A stretch of 5,535 nt of DNA from the NCBI GenBank assembly GCA_947626405.1, contig CANQSE010000150.1:1-5535 (forward strand), written 5' to 3'. Positions 1 through 5,535 of the stretch are shown here, one piece after another; the first letter of the stretch is position 1, and each line of letters starts with the position of its first letter. The stretch is from an uncultured Acetatifactor sp. Its GTDB lineage: Bacteria > Bacillota > Clostridia > Lachnospirales > Lachnospiraceae. The translations under genes were made by a program, and so were the position numbers. The notes under the pieces are model-generated. The model was not told the DNA's origin, did no database searches, and saw nothing but the letters and a program-made list of their open reading frames with translations.

Positions 1-1
1 T

Positions 2-574
2 GTGGGAAGCTCCGGAAGCGGGAAATCCACGCTGCTGCATATGATGGGTGGAGTGGACAGGCCAACGTCCGGCAGGGTATTTGTGGAAGGAGAAGATATA
101 TACAGGCTAAAGGACGATCAGCTTGCGGTGTTCAGGCGGCGTCAGGTTGGGCTTATATATCAGTTTTACAATCTGATCCCCGTGCTCGATGTGGCGGAGA
201 ATATAACGCTGCCGCTTGAACTTGACGGGAGAGAGGTGGAGGAAGACGCGGTGCGCGATATGGCAGCCACGCTTGGGCTGACGGGGCATTTACATCACCT
301 GCCCAATCAGCTTTCGGGCGGTCAGCAGCAGAGAGTGGCAATAGCCAGGGCGCTTATCACAAGACCTGCCATCCTGCTTGCCGACGAGCCGACAGGCAAT
401 CTTGACACCCGTGCGGGTAATGAAATAGCGGAGCTTTTAAAGCTCTCCAACCGGAAGTATAAACAGACGATTGTAATGATTACACATAATCTCGAACTTG
501 CCAGACAGGCCGACAGGGTGTTGTCCATTGAGGACGGAGTTGTGACGGATCGGAGAGGGGGAGCGGCGCAATGA
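2..574 (+). CDS. ABC transporter ATP-binding protein, MacB/LolD-like (5' truncated by window edge)
   Basis: This is the cytoplasmic ATPase that powers an FtsX-type ABC exporter or mechanotransmission complex. Seen, numbering from the first visible codon: Walker A GSSGSGKST at 2-10, Q-loop glutamine at 54 in YQFYNLIP, signature LSGGQQQR at 104-111, Walker B ILLADEP at 124-130, D-loop NLD at 133-135, and switch histidine 162 in MITHN. All catalytic motifs are intact. The first codon, GTG, lies inside Walker A and so is not the start. Roughly 35-40 residues, including the A-loop strand, must lie upstream of the window. The IYQFYNLIP and DEPTGNLD wording is typical of the LolD/MacB/BceA group, which pairs with FtsX-fold permeases. 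The stop overlaps the next start as ATGA, so the two genes are translationally coupled. The substrate (peptide antibiotic, lipoprotein or other) cannot be read from the sequence. Confidence 0.95.
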   Translation: MGSSGSGKSTLLHMMGGVDRPTSGRVFVEGEDIYRLKDDQLAVFRRRQVGLIYQFYNLIPVLDVAENITLPLELDGREVEEDAVRDMAATLGLTGHLHHLPNQLSGGQQQRVAIARALITRPAILLADEPTGNLDTRAGNEIAELLKLSNRKYKQTIVMITHNLELARQADRVLSIEDGVVTDRRGGAAQ

Positions 575-3141
575 ATGTATTGAAGAAATGCTGCCGCCGC
601 TCTTTAAAGGAAAATCGGAAACGCACCGCCGTTACGCTTGTGGGCGTTATCCTTGCGTCGGCGCTTATAACGGGTGTTGCGTGTCTTGCTGAGAGCCTGA
701 GGGGCAGTGTGATCCTCCAGGAGAAGATAAGCAACGGTAACTTCCATTACTGTTATTCCGGAGTAGGCGGAGGCGATCTGAAATATTTTCAGAACAATGC
801 AGGGATTTCGCGTGTCGGAATTGCAAGAGAGGTGGGGTATGTCCTGCTCGACGGAAGCTCTAATACGGATAAACCCTATCTTTATATAAGGGAGATGGAT
901 TCAGCGGGATTTGACGCCGCGATGCTTCGGATTACTCAGGGGAGGCTGCCGGAAAATGACAGTGAGCTTTTAATCACCAGGCATATCGGTTATAACGGCA
1001 TGGTGGAATTTTCCGTCGGGGACTGCGTTACCATGCAGATCGGGAGCAGGATGTCAAAAGGCGTTTCTCTGGGACAGAGCGTGCCTTACGCTTACGAAGG
1101 GGAAAGGTTTGTACCCGAGGAAGAAAAAACGTATACAATAGTGGGTGTGGCGGAGCGGCCGGTAACAAGCGTTGAGAACAGAATGGCGCCCGGGTATTCG
1201 GTGTTTACGCGTATGGATGAAAGCGCACTTAGCAGCGTGCGGGAGCAGGACAGCTTTGACCTTTTTGTCACATTGACTGACAGTGCGTTAAGACATGAAG
1301 AAAAGCTGACGGAGGGCCTCTCGGGGATAAAATGTCAGTCAGTGTACAGAAATTCCAGACTTATCCGCAGGGAGACAATGAGCTTTGACGGCGGTGTCAT
1401 GGAGTTTCTCTATGGAATGTCGGGACTTGCCGTGGCGATCATCATCGTCACTGGAGTTTTCTGCATCCGAAACAGTTTTGTTATCTCGCTGACGGAAAAG
1501 ATAAGGCTTTACGGGCTTTTGGCGTGCGTGGGAACGACCTCCCGCCAGCAGAGAAGGATCGTATTGTACGAGGCGGCTTTTCTGGCAAAAATCGGGATCC
1601 CGGCGGGAATCCTGTGCGGGATAGGAGCGTCAGCCGTTCTCGTATATTCGGTGAGCGGTCTGTTTGCTGATGCGCTGGGCTTTTCTCTCGTGTTTTCCGT
1701 ATCCGTTCCGGCGGTTCTGGCGGCGGCAATACTCTCGGCGCTCACAATTCTGATGTCGGCCCGAAAGGCGGCAAAGGAAGCGTCGTCAATCTCGCCCGTA
1801 GAAGCGATCCGTGCAACAAAAAGCGTAAGGATAGGCAGGCGTGAGATGAAGTGCCCGAAATTAGTAAACAGGGTGTTTGGCGTGGGCGGAAAGGTCGCAT
1901 GGCGGAACCTGCGCCGCGCAAGGAGAAGATACCGTACAACGGTTGTTTCCATCGTGATCAGCGTCGCCGTTTTTATCGGACTGTGTACCTTTGTCGATCT
2001 TTTAAACGGCGCATCAGGTCAATATTACAGCAATATGTCCTTTCAGCTCCGTGCAGTCGTTCCCAAAATGGGACAGGAGGGGTTTGACAATGTAAGAAAA
2101 ATCGCCGGACTGCCGGAGGTAGAGAGGATAGAGGTTTTAAGGCTTGTATCTGTAGACACTGTACTGGGGGAGATGCCGCTTACCGACGAGTTTAAAAACC
2201 GTTTTCTGGGAGAAGCGGCGGAGTCCGACGACACATATGGGATCTATCTGTGTTCAATCGGGGAAGATGCCTATGGAGATTACTTAAAGAGCCTTGGCGT
2301 GGACGCAGAGGAGGCCGCCGGAAAGGCCATCGTGTATGCAAAATGGAAAGATTCCCGTATGGACCAGGACAAGCTTATACTCCAGGAGGGCGATGTCGCC
2401 AGATACGAAAAGGGCGATAAAATTTCCTTTATAAAAAGAGGCCAGGACGGGGAGATTGTGGCTGACGAAGAACTGGAGGTGCTTTTGCAGACTGATACAG
2501 AGCCTATTTCTTTGTCATATTCCAGTACGAATACTGTAGTCCTGATCGTGAGCGATCAGTGGCTGGAGAGCAGTTCGGCCGCGGTCGGGGCAAACCTTGA
2601 ATATGCGGAAGTATATATCCGGTGCAGCAATGCCGGAAAGGTGGAACAGCTCATCCGCGGGCAGTATCCTCTGAGCCTGGCCATGAGCCTGTCCAATTAT
2701 GAGGCCAGCTATAATGAGGAGCGGAGCATGTATCTTGTGATTGCAATCTTCCTTTACGGCTTTGTAGCCGTGGTGGCGCTGATCGGCGTGACAAATATCT
2801 TTAACACGATCACGACAAATATGGAGCTGAGGGCGCCGGAGTTTGCAATGCTGAGGGCAGTGGGGATGAGCGAACGGGAATTTCGTCGCATGATCTGGCT
2901 CGAGGGACTGTTCTACGGAGGAAAGGCGCTTGTGATGGGCATCCCTTTGGGCTTGTTGATATCACTGGGATTTTACGGTATTTTTTCAAAAAATGTTATC
3001 ATGGATTACCATCCGCCGCTTTTGGGTACGGGACTTTCTGTGGCTGCGGTGGCAGTGCTGCTGTACGGTATAATGCGTTATTCCATGGGAAAAATCAACA
3101 GAAAAAATATTGTTGAGACCATACGCAATGAAAATTTGTAA
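571..3141 (+). CDS. FtsX-like ABC transporter permease, duplicated architecture
   Basis: This is the membrane partner of the upstream ATPase (856 aa). Start: ATG at 571 overlaps the ATPase stop, with a purine-rich GAGAGGGGGAG site ending about 7 nt upstream. Predicted by eye, it has two FtsX halves. The first has TM1 at about 20-42, an extracytoplasmic domain at about 43-278, and TMs near 279-302, 332-362 and 374-396. The second has a TM near 456-478, a second extracytoplasmic domain at about 480-717, and TMs near 718-745, 778-804 and 818-836. Both halves carry the cytoplasmic segment that contacts the ATPase (EKIRLYGLLACVGTTSRQ near 309-326; ELRAPEFAMLRAVGMSEREF near 752-771). The second is the classic FtsX signature. 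A basic linker (about 398-456) joins the halves. Two four-helix halves resemble the large Firmicutes FtsX permeases more than the ten-helix BceB type. The substrate is unknown, and no sensor kinase or regulator is visible on this side. Confidence 0.93.
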   Translation: MNVLKKCCRRSLKENRKRTAVTLVGVILASALITGVACLAESLRGSVILQEKISNGNFHYCYSGVGGGDLKYFQNNAGISRVGIAREVGYVLLDGSSNTDKPYLYIREMDSAGFDAAMLRITQGRLPENDSELLITRHIGYNGMVEFSVGDCVTMQIGSRMSKGVSLGQSVPYAYEGERFVPEEEKTYTIVGVAERPVTSVENRMAPGYSVFTRMDESALSSVREQDSFDLFVTLTDSALRHEEKLTEGLSGIKCQSVYRNSRLIRRETMSFDGGVMEFLYGMSGLAVAIIIVTGVFCIRNSFVISLTEKIRLYGLLACVGTTSRQQRRIVLYEAAFLAKIGIPAGILCGIGASAVLVYSVSGLFADALGFSLVFSVSVPAVLAAAILSALTILMSARKAAKEASSISPVEAIRATKSVRIGRREMKCPKLVNRVFGVGGKVAWRNLRRARRRYRTTVVSIVISVAVFIGLCTFVDLLNGASGQYYSNMSFQLRAVVPKMGQEGFDNVRKIAGLPEVERIEVLRLVSVDTVLGEMPLTDEFKNRFLGEAAESDDTYGIYLCSIGEDAYGDYLKSLGVDAEEAAGKAIVYAKWKDSRMDQDKLILQEGDVARYEKGDKISFIKRGQDGEIVADEELEVLLQTDTEPISLSYSSTNTVVLIVSDQWLESSSAAVGANLEYAEVYIRCSNAGKVEQLIRGQYPLSLAMSLSNYEASYNEERSMYLVIAIFLYGFVAVVALIGVTNIFNTITTNMELRAPEFAMLRAVGMSEREFRRMIWLEGLFYGGKALVMGIPLGLLISLGFYGIFSKNVIMDYHPPLLGTGLSVAAVAVLLYGIMRYSMGKINRKNIVETIRNENL

Positions 3142-3170
3142 CAGCTCCCGAAAAATTTTCAGTTTACAGT

Positions 3171-3198
3171 TTCATTTTTGGCGCAGGTGTGATACAAT
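3171..3198 (+). promoter_or_regulatory. Candidate sigma-A promoter of cheV (extended -10)
   Basis: An extended -10 element, TGATACAAT, has TG at 3190-3191 and TACAAT at 3193-3198. The hexamer matches the consensus at five of six positions. The -35 is weak (TTCATT at 3171-3176, 16-bp spacer), as expected when an extended -10 compensates. It lies about 60 bp upstream of the cheV start. The same core, TGTGATAMAAT, precedes the acidic gene at the right edge. Confidence 0.5.
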
Positions 3199-3203
3199 GT
3201 CAG

Positions 3204-3230
3204 TAAATAACTGCGGAATGAATCTGATGT
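3204..3230 (+). promoter_or_regulatory. Possible sigma-D/sigma-28 promoter of cheV
   Basis: TAAA at 3204-3207 is followed, after a 15-bp spacer, by TCTGATGT at 3223-3230. The known SigD consensus in Bacillus and relatives is TAAA, 14-16 bp, GCCGATAT, and this -10 matches five of eight positions. It would start transcription about 20 nt before cheV, just leaving room for the ribosome binding site. Chemotaxis genes are often SigD-dependent, so the position makes biological sense. The match is imperfect and could be chance. Confidence 0.3.
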
Positions 3231-3258
3231 ACGCTGAAGCAAACAGGGAGGTATTTAC

Positions 3259-4170
3259 ATGGAGACTAATATTCTGTTGGAGAACGGAACAAACGAACTG
3301 GAGATTCTGGAGTTTACATTGGCCGGCAATTCTTACGGAATTAATGTGGCCAAAATCAAGGAAATTATCCCTTATCAGGCAGTTACGCCGGTCCCCAATT
3401 CGCATCCGAGCATTGAGGGAATATTCATGCCGCGTGATACCATGATTACCGCCATTGATTTGAAAAACTGTCTTGGCAGGGGTCAGTCGGAGCCTAACGG
3501 GCTGTTTATTATCACCAATTTCAACAAGCTCGACATTGCTTTCCATGTGGAAAGCGTTCAGGGAATATACAGAGTGTCCTGGAGGGATATCATAAAGCCG
3601 GACGCAACGATGTCAACTACGGATGAGAGCGTATCAACCGGAATTGTCAAGAGGGAGAACAAGCTGATCATCATACTCGATTTCGAGAAGATCGTAAGTG
3701 ACATCAATCCCGAGACAGGGCTTAAGATTTCCGAGATAGATGAGCTTGGAGCGAGAAAGAGGTATAATGTTCCCATACTGATTGCGGAGGATTCGCCGCT
3801 GCTTAATAAGCTGATTGTGGATTCTCTGAAGAAGGCGGGTTACGATAATCTGATCCACACGGAAAACGGGCAGCAGGCGTACGATGTGATTACCCAGTGT
3901 AAAGATGACGGAACTCTTGATCAGCACGTGAAAATAATAATCACCGATATCGAGATGCCTGAGATGGACGGACACAGGCTTACAAAGCTTGTTAAGTCTG
4001 ACGACGCGACGGCGGACATTCCGGTCATCATTTTCTCGTCTCTGGTAAACGAGGAAATGAAGCGCAAGGGCGAGTCGCTTGGCGCCGATGCTCAGCTTTC
4101 CAAACCGGAGATCGGAAATTTGGTTAAAATAGTGGATCAGCTTGTGGAGGAGAGACATCTGAACAACTAA
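3259..4170 (+). CDS. cheV: Chemotaxis coupling protein CheV (CheW-like domain + receiver)
   Basis: CheV links chemoreceptors to the kinase CheA through its CheW-like domain and tunes the response when its receiver is phosphorylated by CheA. It acts in the cytoplasmic receptor arrays. Seen (303 aa): the CheW-like domain spans about 14-155 (LEFTLAGNSYGINVAKIKEII; GIFMPRDTMITAIDLKNCLG; IIILDFEKI). The receiver spans about 171-297, with acidic pair E177-D178, phospho-acceptor D230 in ITDIEMPEMDG, the switch Ser in FSS at 260-261, and K282 in SKPE. All phosphorylation residues are present, so it should be active. Length and domain order match the Bacillus subtilis protein. The ATG at 3259 has a strong AGGGAGG at 3245-3251 with 7-nt spacing. 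It stands alone, with no cheA, cheW or receptor genes in the window. It has candidate promoters in the 117-bp gap upstream and a strong terminator 9 nt after the stop, so it appears monocistronic. Confidence 0.95.
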   Translation: METNILLENGTNELEILEFTLAGNSYGINVAKIKEIIPYQAVTPVPNSHPSIEGIFMPRDTMITAIDLKNCLGRGQSEPNGLFIITNFNKLDIAFHVESVQGIYRVSWRDIIKPDATMSTTDESVSTGIVKRENKLIIILDFEKIVSDINPETGLKISEIDELGARKRYNVPILIAEDSPLLNKLIVDSLKKAGYDNLIHTENGQQAYDVITQCKDDGTLDQHVKIIITDIEMPEMDGHRLTKLVKSDDATADIPVIIFSSLVNEEMKRKGESLGADAQLSKPEIGNLVKIVDQLVEERHLNN

Positions 4171-4179
4171 AGGATTTTC

Positions 4180-4209
4180 AAAAAAGCTGGGAGGTTTCCC
4201 GGCTTTTTT
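4180..4209 (+). terminator. Strong intrinsic terminator of cheV
   Basis: A 13-bp stem pairs AAAAAAGCTGGGA (4180-4192) with TCCCGGCTTTTTT (4197-4209), with one T-G wobble (4188/4201) and a GGTT loop. The T6 tract follows the G/C core directly, and the A6 tract on the left arm makes the structure potentially bidirectional. It starts 9 nt after the cheV stop. Confidence 0.92.
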
Positions 4210-4210
4210 A

Positions 4211-4285
4211 GATTGTGCGCAGTCAGATTGCTCATGGTTTAATCGTGCACAGTCAGGTTGTACGCAGTCATATTGTGCGCCGTAT
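4211..4285 (+). repeat. Degenerate tandem array, five 15-bp units
   Basis: There are five consecutive 15-bp units. Unit 1 is GATTGTGCGCAGTCA (4211-4225). Unit 2 is strongly diverged (4226-4240, 8/15 to unit 1). Unit 3 is AATCGTGCACAGTCA (4241-4255, 12/15), unit 4 is GGTTGTACGCAGTCA (4256-4270, 13/15) and unit 5 is TATTGTGCGCCGTAT (4271-4285, 11/15). The array begins one base after the cheV terminator and precedes the sirtuin-like gene. Because 15 is a multiple of three, the array stays open and would read as pentapeptides (MRSQI, AHGLI, VHSQV, VRSHI, VRRML), which lengthens the apparent frame of the next gene artificially. I infer that it is non-coding. Confidence 0.75.
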
Positions 4286-4301
4286 GTTATGCTTATTTAA
4301 T
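4273..4301 (+). promoter_or_regulatory. Candidate promoter of the sirtuin-like gene
   Basis: TTGTGC at 4273-4278 is a -35 with three of six matches, lying inside the last 15-bp repeat unit. A 17-bp spacer follows, then TTTAAT at 4296-4301, a -10 with five of six matches. The predicted transcript would start about 27 nt before the TTG start and after the repeats, consistent with the array being untranslated. The -35 is weak. Confidence 0.4.
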
Positions 4302-4317
4302 AGTGCGGACGGCCGGC

Positions 4318-4326
4318 GGGAGGAGA
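4318..4326 (+). promoter_or_regulatory. Ribosome binding site that sets a TTG start
   Basis: GGGAGGAGA is a near-perfect Shine-Dalgarno sequence 8 nt before the in-frame TTG at 4335. No comparable site precedes the upstream in-frame GTG (4215) or ATG (4284), so this site decides the start of the sirtuin-like gene. Confidence 0.75.
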
Positions 4327-4334
4327 AGAAACAG

Positions 4335-5135
4335 TTGAACAGGGATGATTTGCAGGAGAAGCTGGATCAGGCGGAGCTTGTTCTGGTGGGAATTGGCGAG
4401 GAATTTGACGCCGCATGCCTGCTGAGGGAGAAGGATAATTTTAAACAGGGAAGGGAAATTCTGCGCGGCGCAAACGCAGGATGGCTTGTGCCCGCATGGG
4501 CGGAATATTGCTGCGCCATGGAGAAAATAGATTTAAGACCCGTGCTCAAAAAACTTGCAGATATGCTTGAGGGGAAAAATTATTTCTGCGTATCGGTATC
4601 CGTAAACAGCGCAGTATCGGATGTCTTTGGAGACAGCGCAAGACTTGTAACGCCATGCGGCACGGTAAAAAAGACCCAGTGCTCAGGCGGATGCGGGAGA
4701 GAGGTCATGAGCCTTACGAATCGGGAGAGCGGCTTCTTAAAGCAGATATTTGACATGCTGTGGGAGACGAAAGCTCTGCCGGAAGATCAGGGCGATTATC
4801 TGAACCAATTCGGTTCATGCGAAAAATGCGGAAGCCCCCTGACTCTAAACCATATATATTCCGACAAATACGACGAGCAGGGTTATATGGAGGACTGGAA
4901 ACGATACACCAGGTGGCTGCAGGGCACGTTAAACCACAGGCTGCTGATGCTGGAGCTGGGGGTGAGCATGGGATTTCCCTCAGTGATCCGCAAACCGTAC
5001 GAAAAAATTGCCTCGTACCATCAGACGTCGTTTCTTGTACGGGTAAATGAAAAATTATGGCAGATCCCGCAGCAATTATCTTCAAAAGCCGTCGGAATAG
5101 AAAAGAATGGAATTGATTGGCTCAGCCAACTGTGA
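4335..5135 (+). CDS. Divergent Sir2/sirtuin-like protein, catalytic residues altered
   Basis: Recognised as a distant member of the Sir2 (NAD-dependent deacylase/ADP-ribosyltransferase) fold, 266 aa from the TTG start. Seen: an N-terminal helix and strand AELVLVGIGEEFDAACLL (13-30), where active sirtuins read GAGxS; SVSVNSAVSDVFG (87-99), where they read T.NxDG....AG; PCGT (107-110), where they have the catalytic HG; a zinc ribbon with C116/C120 and C162/C165; LELGVSMGFPSVIRKPYEK (206-224), equivalent to the LELGVG..TP.IIR.PFE stretch of bacterial Sir2 and SirTM-like proteins; and VN at 237-238, corresponding to the adenine-contacting IN. The fold and zinc site are kept, but GAG is GIG followed by Glu, the Asp of NxD is lost and the catalytic His is Cys. 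SirTM enzymes also lack that His, so a changed activity is as possible as none. No macrodomain, GcvH-like or LplA partner is nearby. The alternative upstream start is disfavoured by the ribosome site. Confidence 0.75.
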   Translation: MNRDDLQEKLDQAELVLVGIGEEFDAACLLREKDNFKQGREILRGANAGWLVPAWAEYCCAMEKIDLRPVLKKLADMLEGKNYFCVSVSVNSAVSDVFGDSARLVTPCGTVKKTQCSGGCGREVMSLTNRESGFLKQIFDMLWETKALPEDQGDYLNQFGSCEKCGSPLTLNHIYSDKYDEQGYMEDWKRYTRWLQGTLNHRLLMLELGVSMGFPSVIRKPYEKIASYHQTSFLVRVNEKLWQIPQQLSSKAVGIEKNGIDWLSQL

Positions 5136-5141
5136 TAAAAT
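5113..5141 (+). promoter_or_regulatory. Promoter of the acidic repeat protein gene (extended -10)
   Basis: TTGATT at 5113-5118 (four of six), a 17-bp spacer, then TAAAAT at 5136-5141 (five of six) preceded by TG at 5133-5134, an extended -10. The TG belongs to the stop codon of the sirtuin-like gene. Transcription would start near 5148, giving a leader of about 65 nt. Confidence 0.6.
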
Positions 5142-5146
5142 AAACA

Positions 5147-5158
5147 CTGTCACGACAG
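5147..5158. repeat. Short inverted repeat at the predicted transcription start
   Basis: CTGTC-AC-GACAG is a perfect 5-bp inverted repeat with a 2-bp centre, just downstream of the -10 at 5136-5141. The position suits a repressor operator, but a repeat this short can arise by chance. The centre is too tight for a stable hairpin and no T-tract follows, so it is not a terminator. Confidence 0.25.
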
Positions 5159-5212
5159 ATGCTTTATTACCGTATGAAACAGTAAACGAAAACGAGAAAA
5201 CGGAGAAAAAAT

Positions 5213-5535
5213 ATGACTTCACAAGAAGAATATCTTGACAGTCTGTTGAGAAATATGGAAAAAGGGCTGACGGGGCCGGATGTCAGCCCCAGGGAACCGG
5301 AGGATGTATCGGATGCTAAACAAGATGAGCCTGTGACGGACGATGCGTCGGTGGAAGGAACATTGCCCGACGAGTCATTTGCTGACGAGGCACAGGCGGA
5401 AAGTATAGTTTCCGAAGCGCCGTCATTTGAGGAATCAGCGCCCGCGGAGCCGTCCTCCGACGATAATTTAGAGTCATTATTTGGAGATTCAGCGCCCACA
5501 GAGCCGTCCTCCGATGATAATTTGGAGTCGTTGTT
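5213..5535 (+). CDS. Acidic low-complexity protein with 18-residue repeats (3' truncated)
   Basis: I do not recognise this gene. The frame opens at ATG 5213 with a GGAGA site at 5202-5206 and a promoter upstream, and stays open for 107 codons to the window edge. The N-terminus MTSQEEYLDSLLRNMEKG looks helical. From about residue 20 the protein is rich in Asp, Glu, Ser, Pro and Ala with almost no hydrophobic clusters, so it is probably disordered. Residues 75-92 (SAPAEPSSDDNLESLFGD) are followed by a second copy, SAPTEPSSDDNLESL, which continues off the window. The LESLF of the repeat echoes the LDSLL near the start. There is no signal peptide or membrane segment, so it is likely cytoplasmic. 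The composition suggests a disordered tether carrying short binding motifs ahead of a domain beyond the edge; this is inference. An open antisense frame over the same DNA is a by-product of the composition. Confidence 0.8.
   Translation, partial: MTSQEEYLDSLLRNMEKGLTGPDVSPREPEDVSDAKQDEPVTDDASVEGTLPDESFADEAQAESIVSEAPSFEESAPAEPSSDDNLESLFGDSAPTEPSSDDNLESL
5435..5535 (+). repeat. 54-bp tandem coding repeat (two units, second cut by window edge)
   Basis: Unit 1 occupies 5435-5488 and unit 2 starts at 5489. Over the 47 comparable bases, 41 are identical. Four of the six differences are silent third-position changes (GAC/GAT, TTA/TTG twice, TCA/TCG), and the other two lie in a single Ala-to-Thr codon. 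The pattern suggests an older duplication held by selection on the peptide. More copies may follow beyond 5535. Confidence 0.85.

Noticed and set aside
1509..1952. Minus-strand open frame of 147 codons inside the permease
   Set aside because: It is a shadow of the conserved FtsX coding sequence. The peptide is of compositional type and has no start signal.
3128..3179. Possible weak terminator after the permease: ATGAAA/TTTCAT and TGTAAC/GTTTACA arms followed by TTTTT
   Set aside because: The stem is A/T-rich, interrupted by an internal loop and a bulge, has a loop of about 19 nt, and contains the stop codon in one arm. It is too unstable to call without a folding calculation. A computed energy comparable with the 4180-4209 hairpin would revive it.
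3110..3445. Open frame of 111 codons over the permease end and the cheV start
   Set aside because: It overlaps two well-supported genes in another frame, has no ribosome site, and shows no recognisable domain.
3634..4158. Minus-strand open frame of 174 codons inside cheV
   Set aside because: It is antisense to a fully conserved receiver domain. Its sequence is the mirror of cheV codons, with no ribosome site or known motif.
4211..4285. The 15-bp array as a CRISPR or origin iteron array
   Set aside because: The units are contiguous without spacers and too short for CRISPR. No replication initiator gene or A/T-rich unwinding region is present.
4215..4334. Pentapeptide-repeat N-terminal extension of the sirtuin-like protein
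   Set aside because: There is no ribosome site for the upstream starts, and a strong one precedes the TTG at 4335. The pentapeptides do not match the A(D/N)LXX pentapeptide-repeat family.
5167..5499. Minus-strand open frame of 110 codons, rich in Ser, Ala and Asp
   Set aside because: It is the complement of the acidic repeat gene. The Ser/Asp richness follows from the sense codons, and the sense strand has a promoter and ribosome site.

Overview
The window looks like a chromosomal stretch from a Gram-positive Clostridia-type bacterium, most likely a Lachnospiraceae relative. This is inferred from strong AGGAGG-like ribosome binding sites, A/T-rich promoters with extended -10 elements, a CheV of the Bacillus/Clostridia type, a U-tract hairpin terminator and roughly balanced base composition. 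No phage, transposase, CRISPR or RNA genes are visible. All genes are on the + strand.

Region by region. (1) 1-3141 holds an ABC transporter pair. The ATPase has lost its N-terminus at the window edge, with the first visible codons already inside Walker A. It overlaps by ATGA a large, internally duplicated FtsX-type permease. (2) 3142-4209 holds a free-standing cheV (CheW-like domain plus response-regulator receiver). It has its own candidate promoters, of extended -10 sigma-A type and possibly sigma-D type, and a strong hairpin terminator immediately after the stop. (3) 4211-4334 holds a degenerate tandem array of five 15-bp units directly after the terminator, then a promoter candidate and a strong Shine-Dalgarno. 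(4) 4335-5135 is a divergent Sir2/sirtuin-like protein. It keeps the zinc-ribbon cysteines and the C-terminal LELGV...P..IR.P segment but lacks the usual catalytic His and several NAD-pocket residues. Its best start is a TTG at 4335, not the longer open frame that runs back through the repeats. (5) 5213-5535 is the beginning of an acidic, Ser/Pro/Glu/Asp-rich protein that runs off the right edge. It contains an 18-residue tandem repeat and has a good promoter that overlaps the sirtuin stop codon.

The ABC pair clearly acts as one unit. cheV, the sirtuin-like gene and the acidic protein each appear to have their own promoter, so the window looks like several short transcription units rather than one system. 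The items most worth a second look are the catalytically altered sirtuin-like protein, the 15-bp tandem array in front of it, and the repeat-bearing acidic protein after it.
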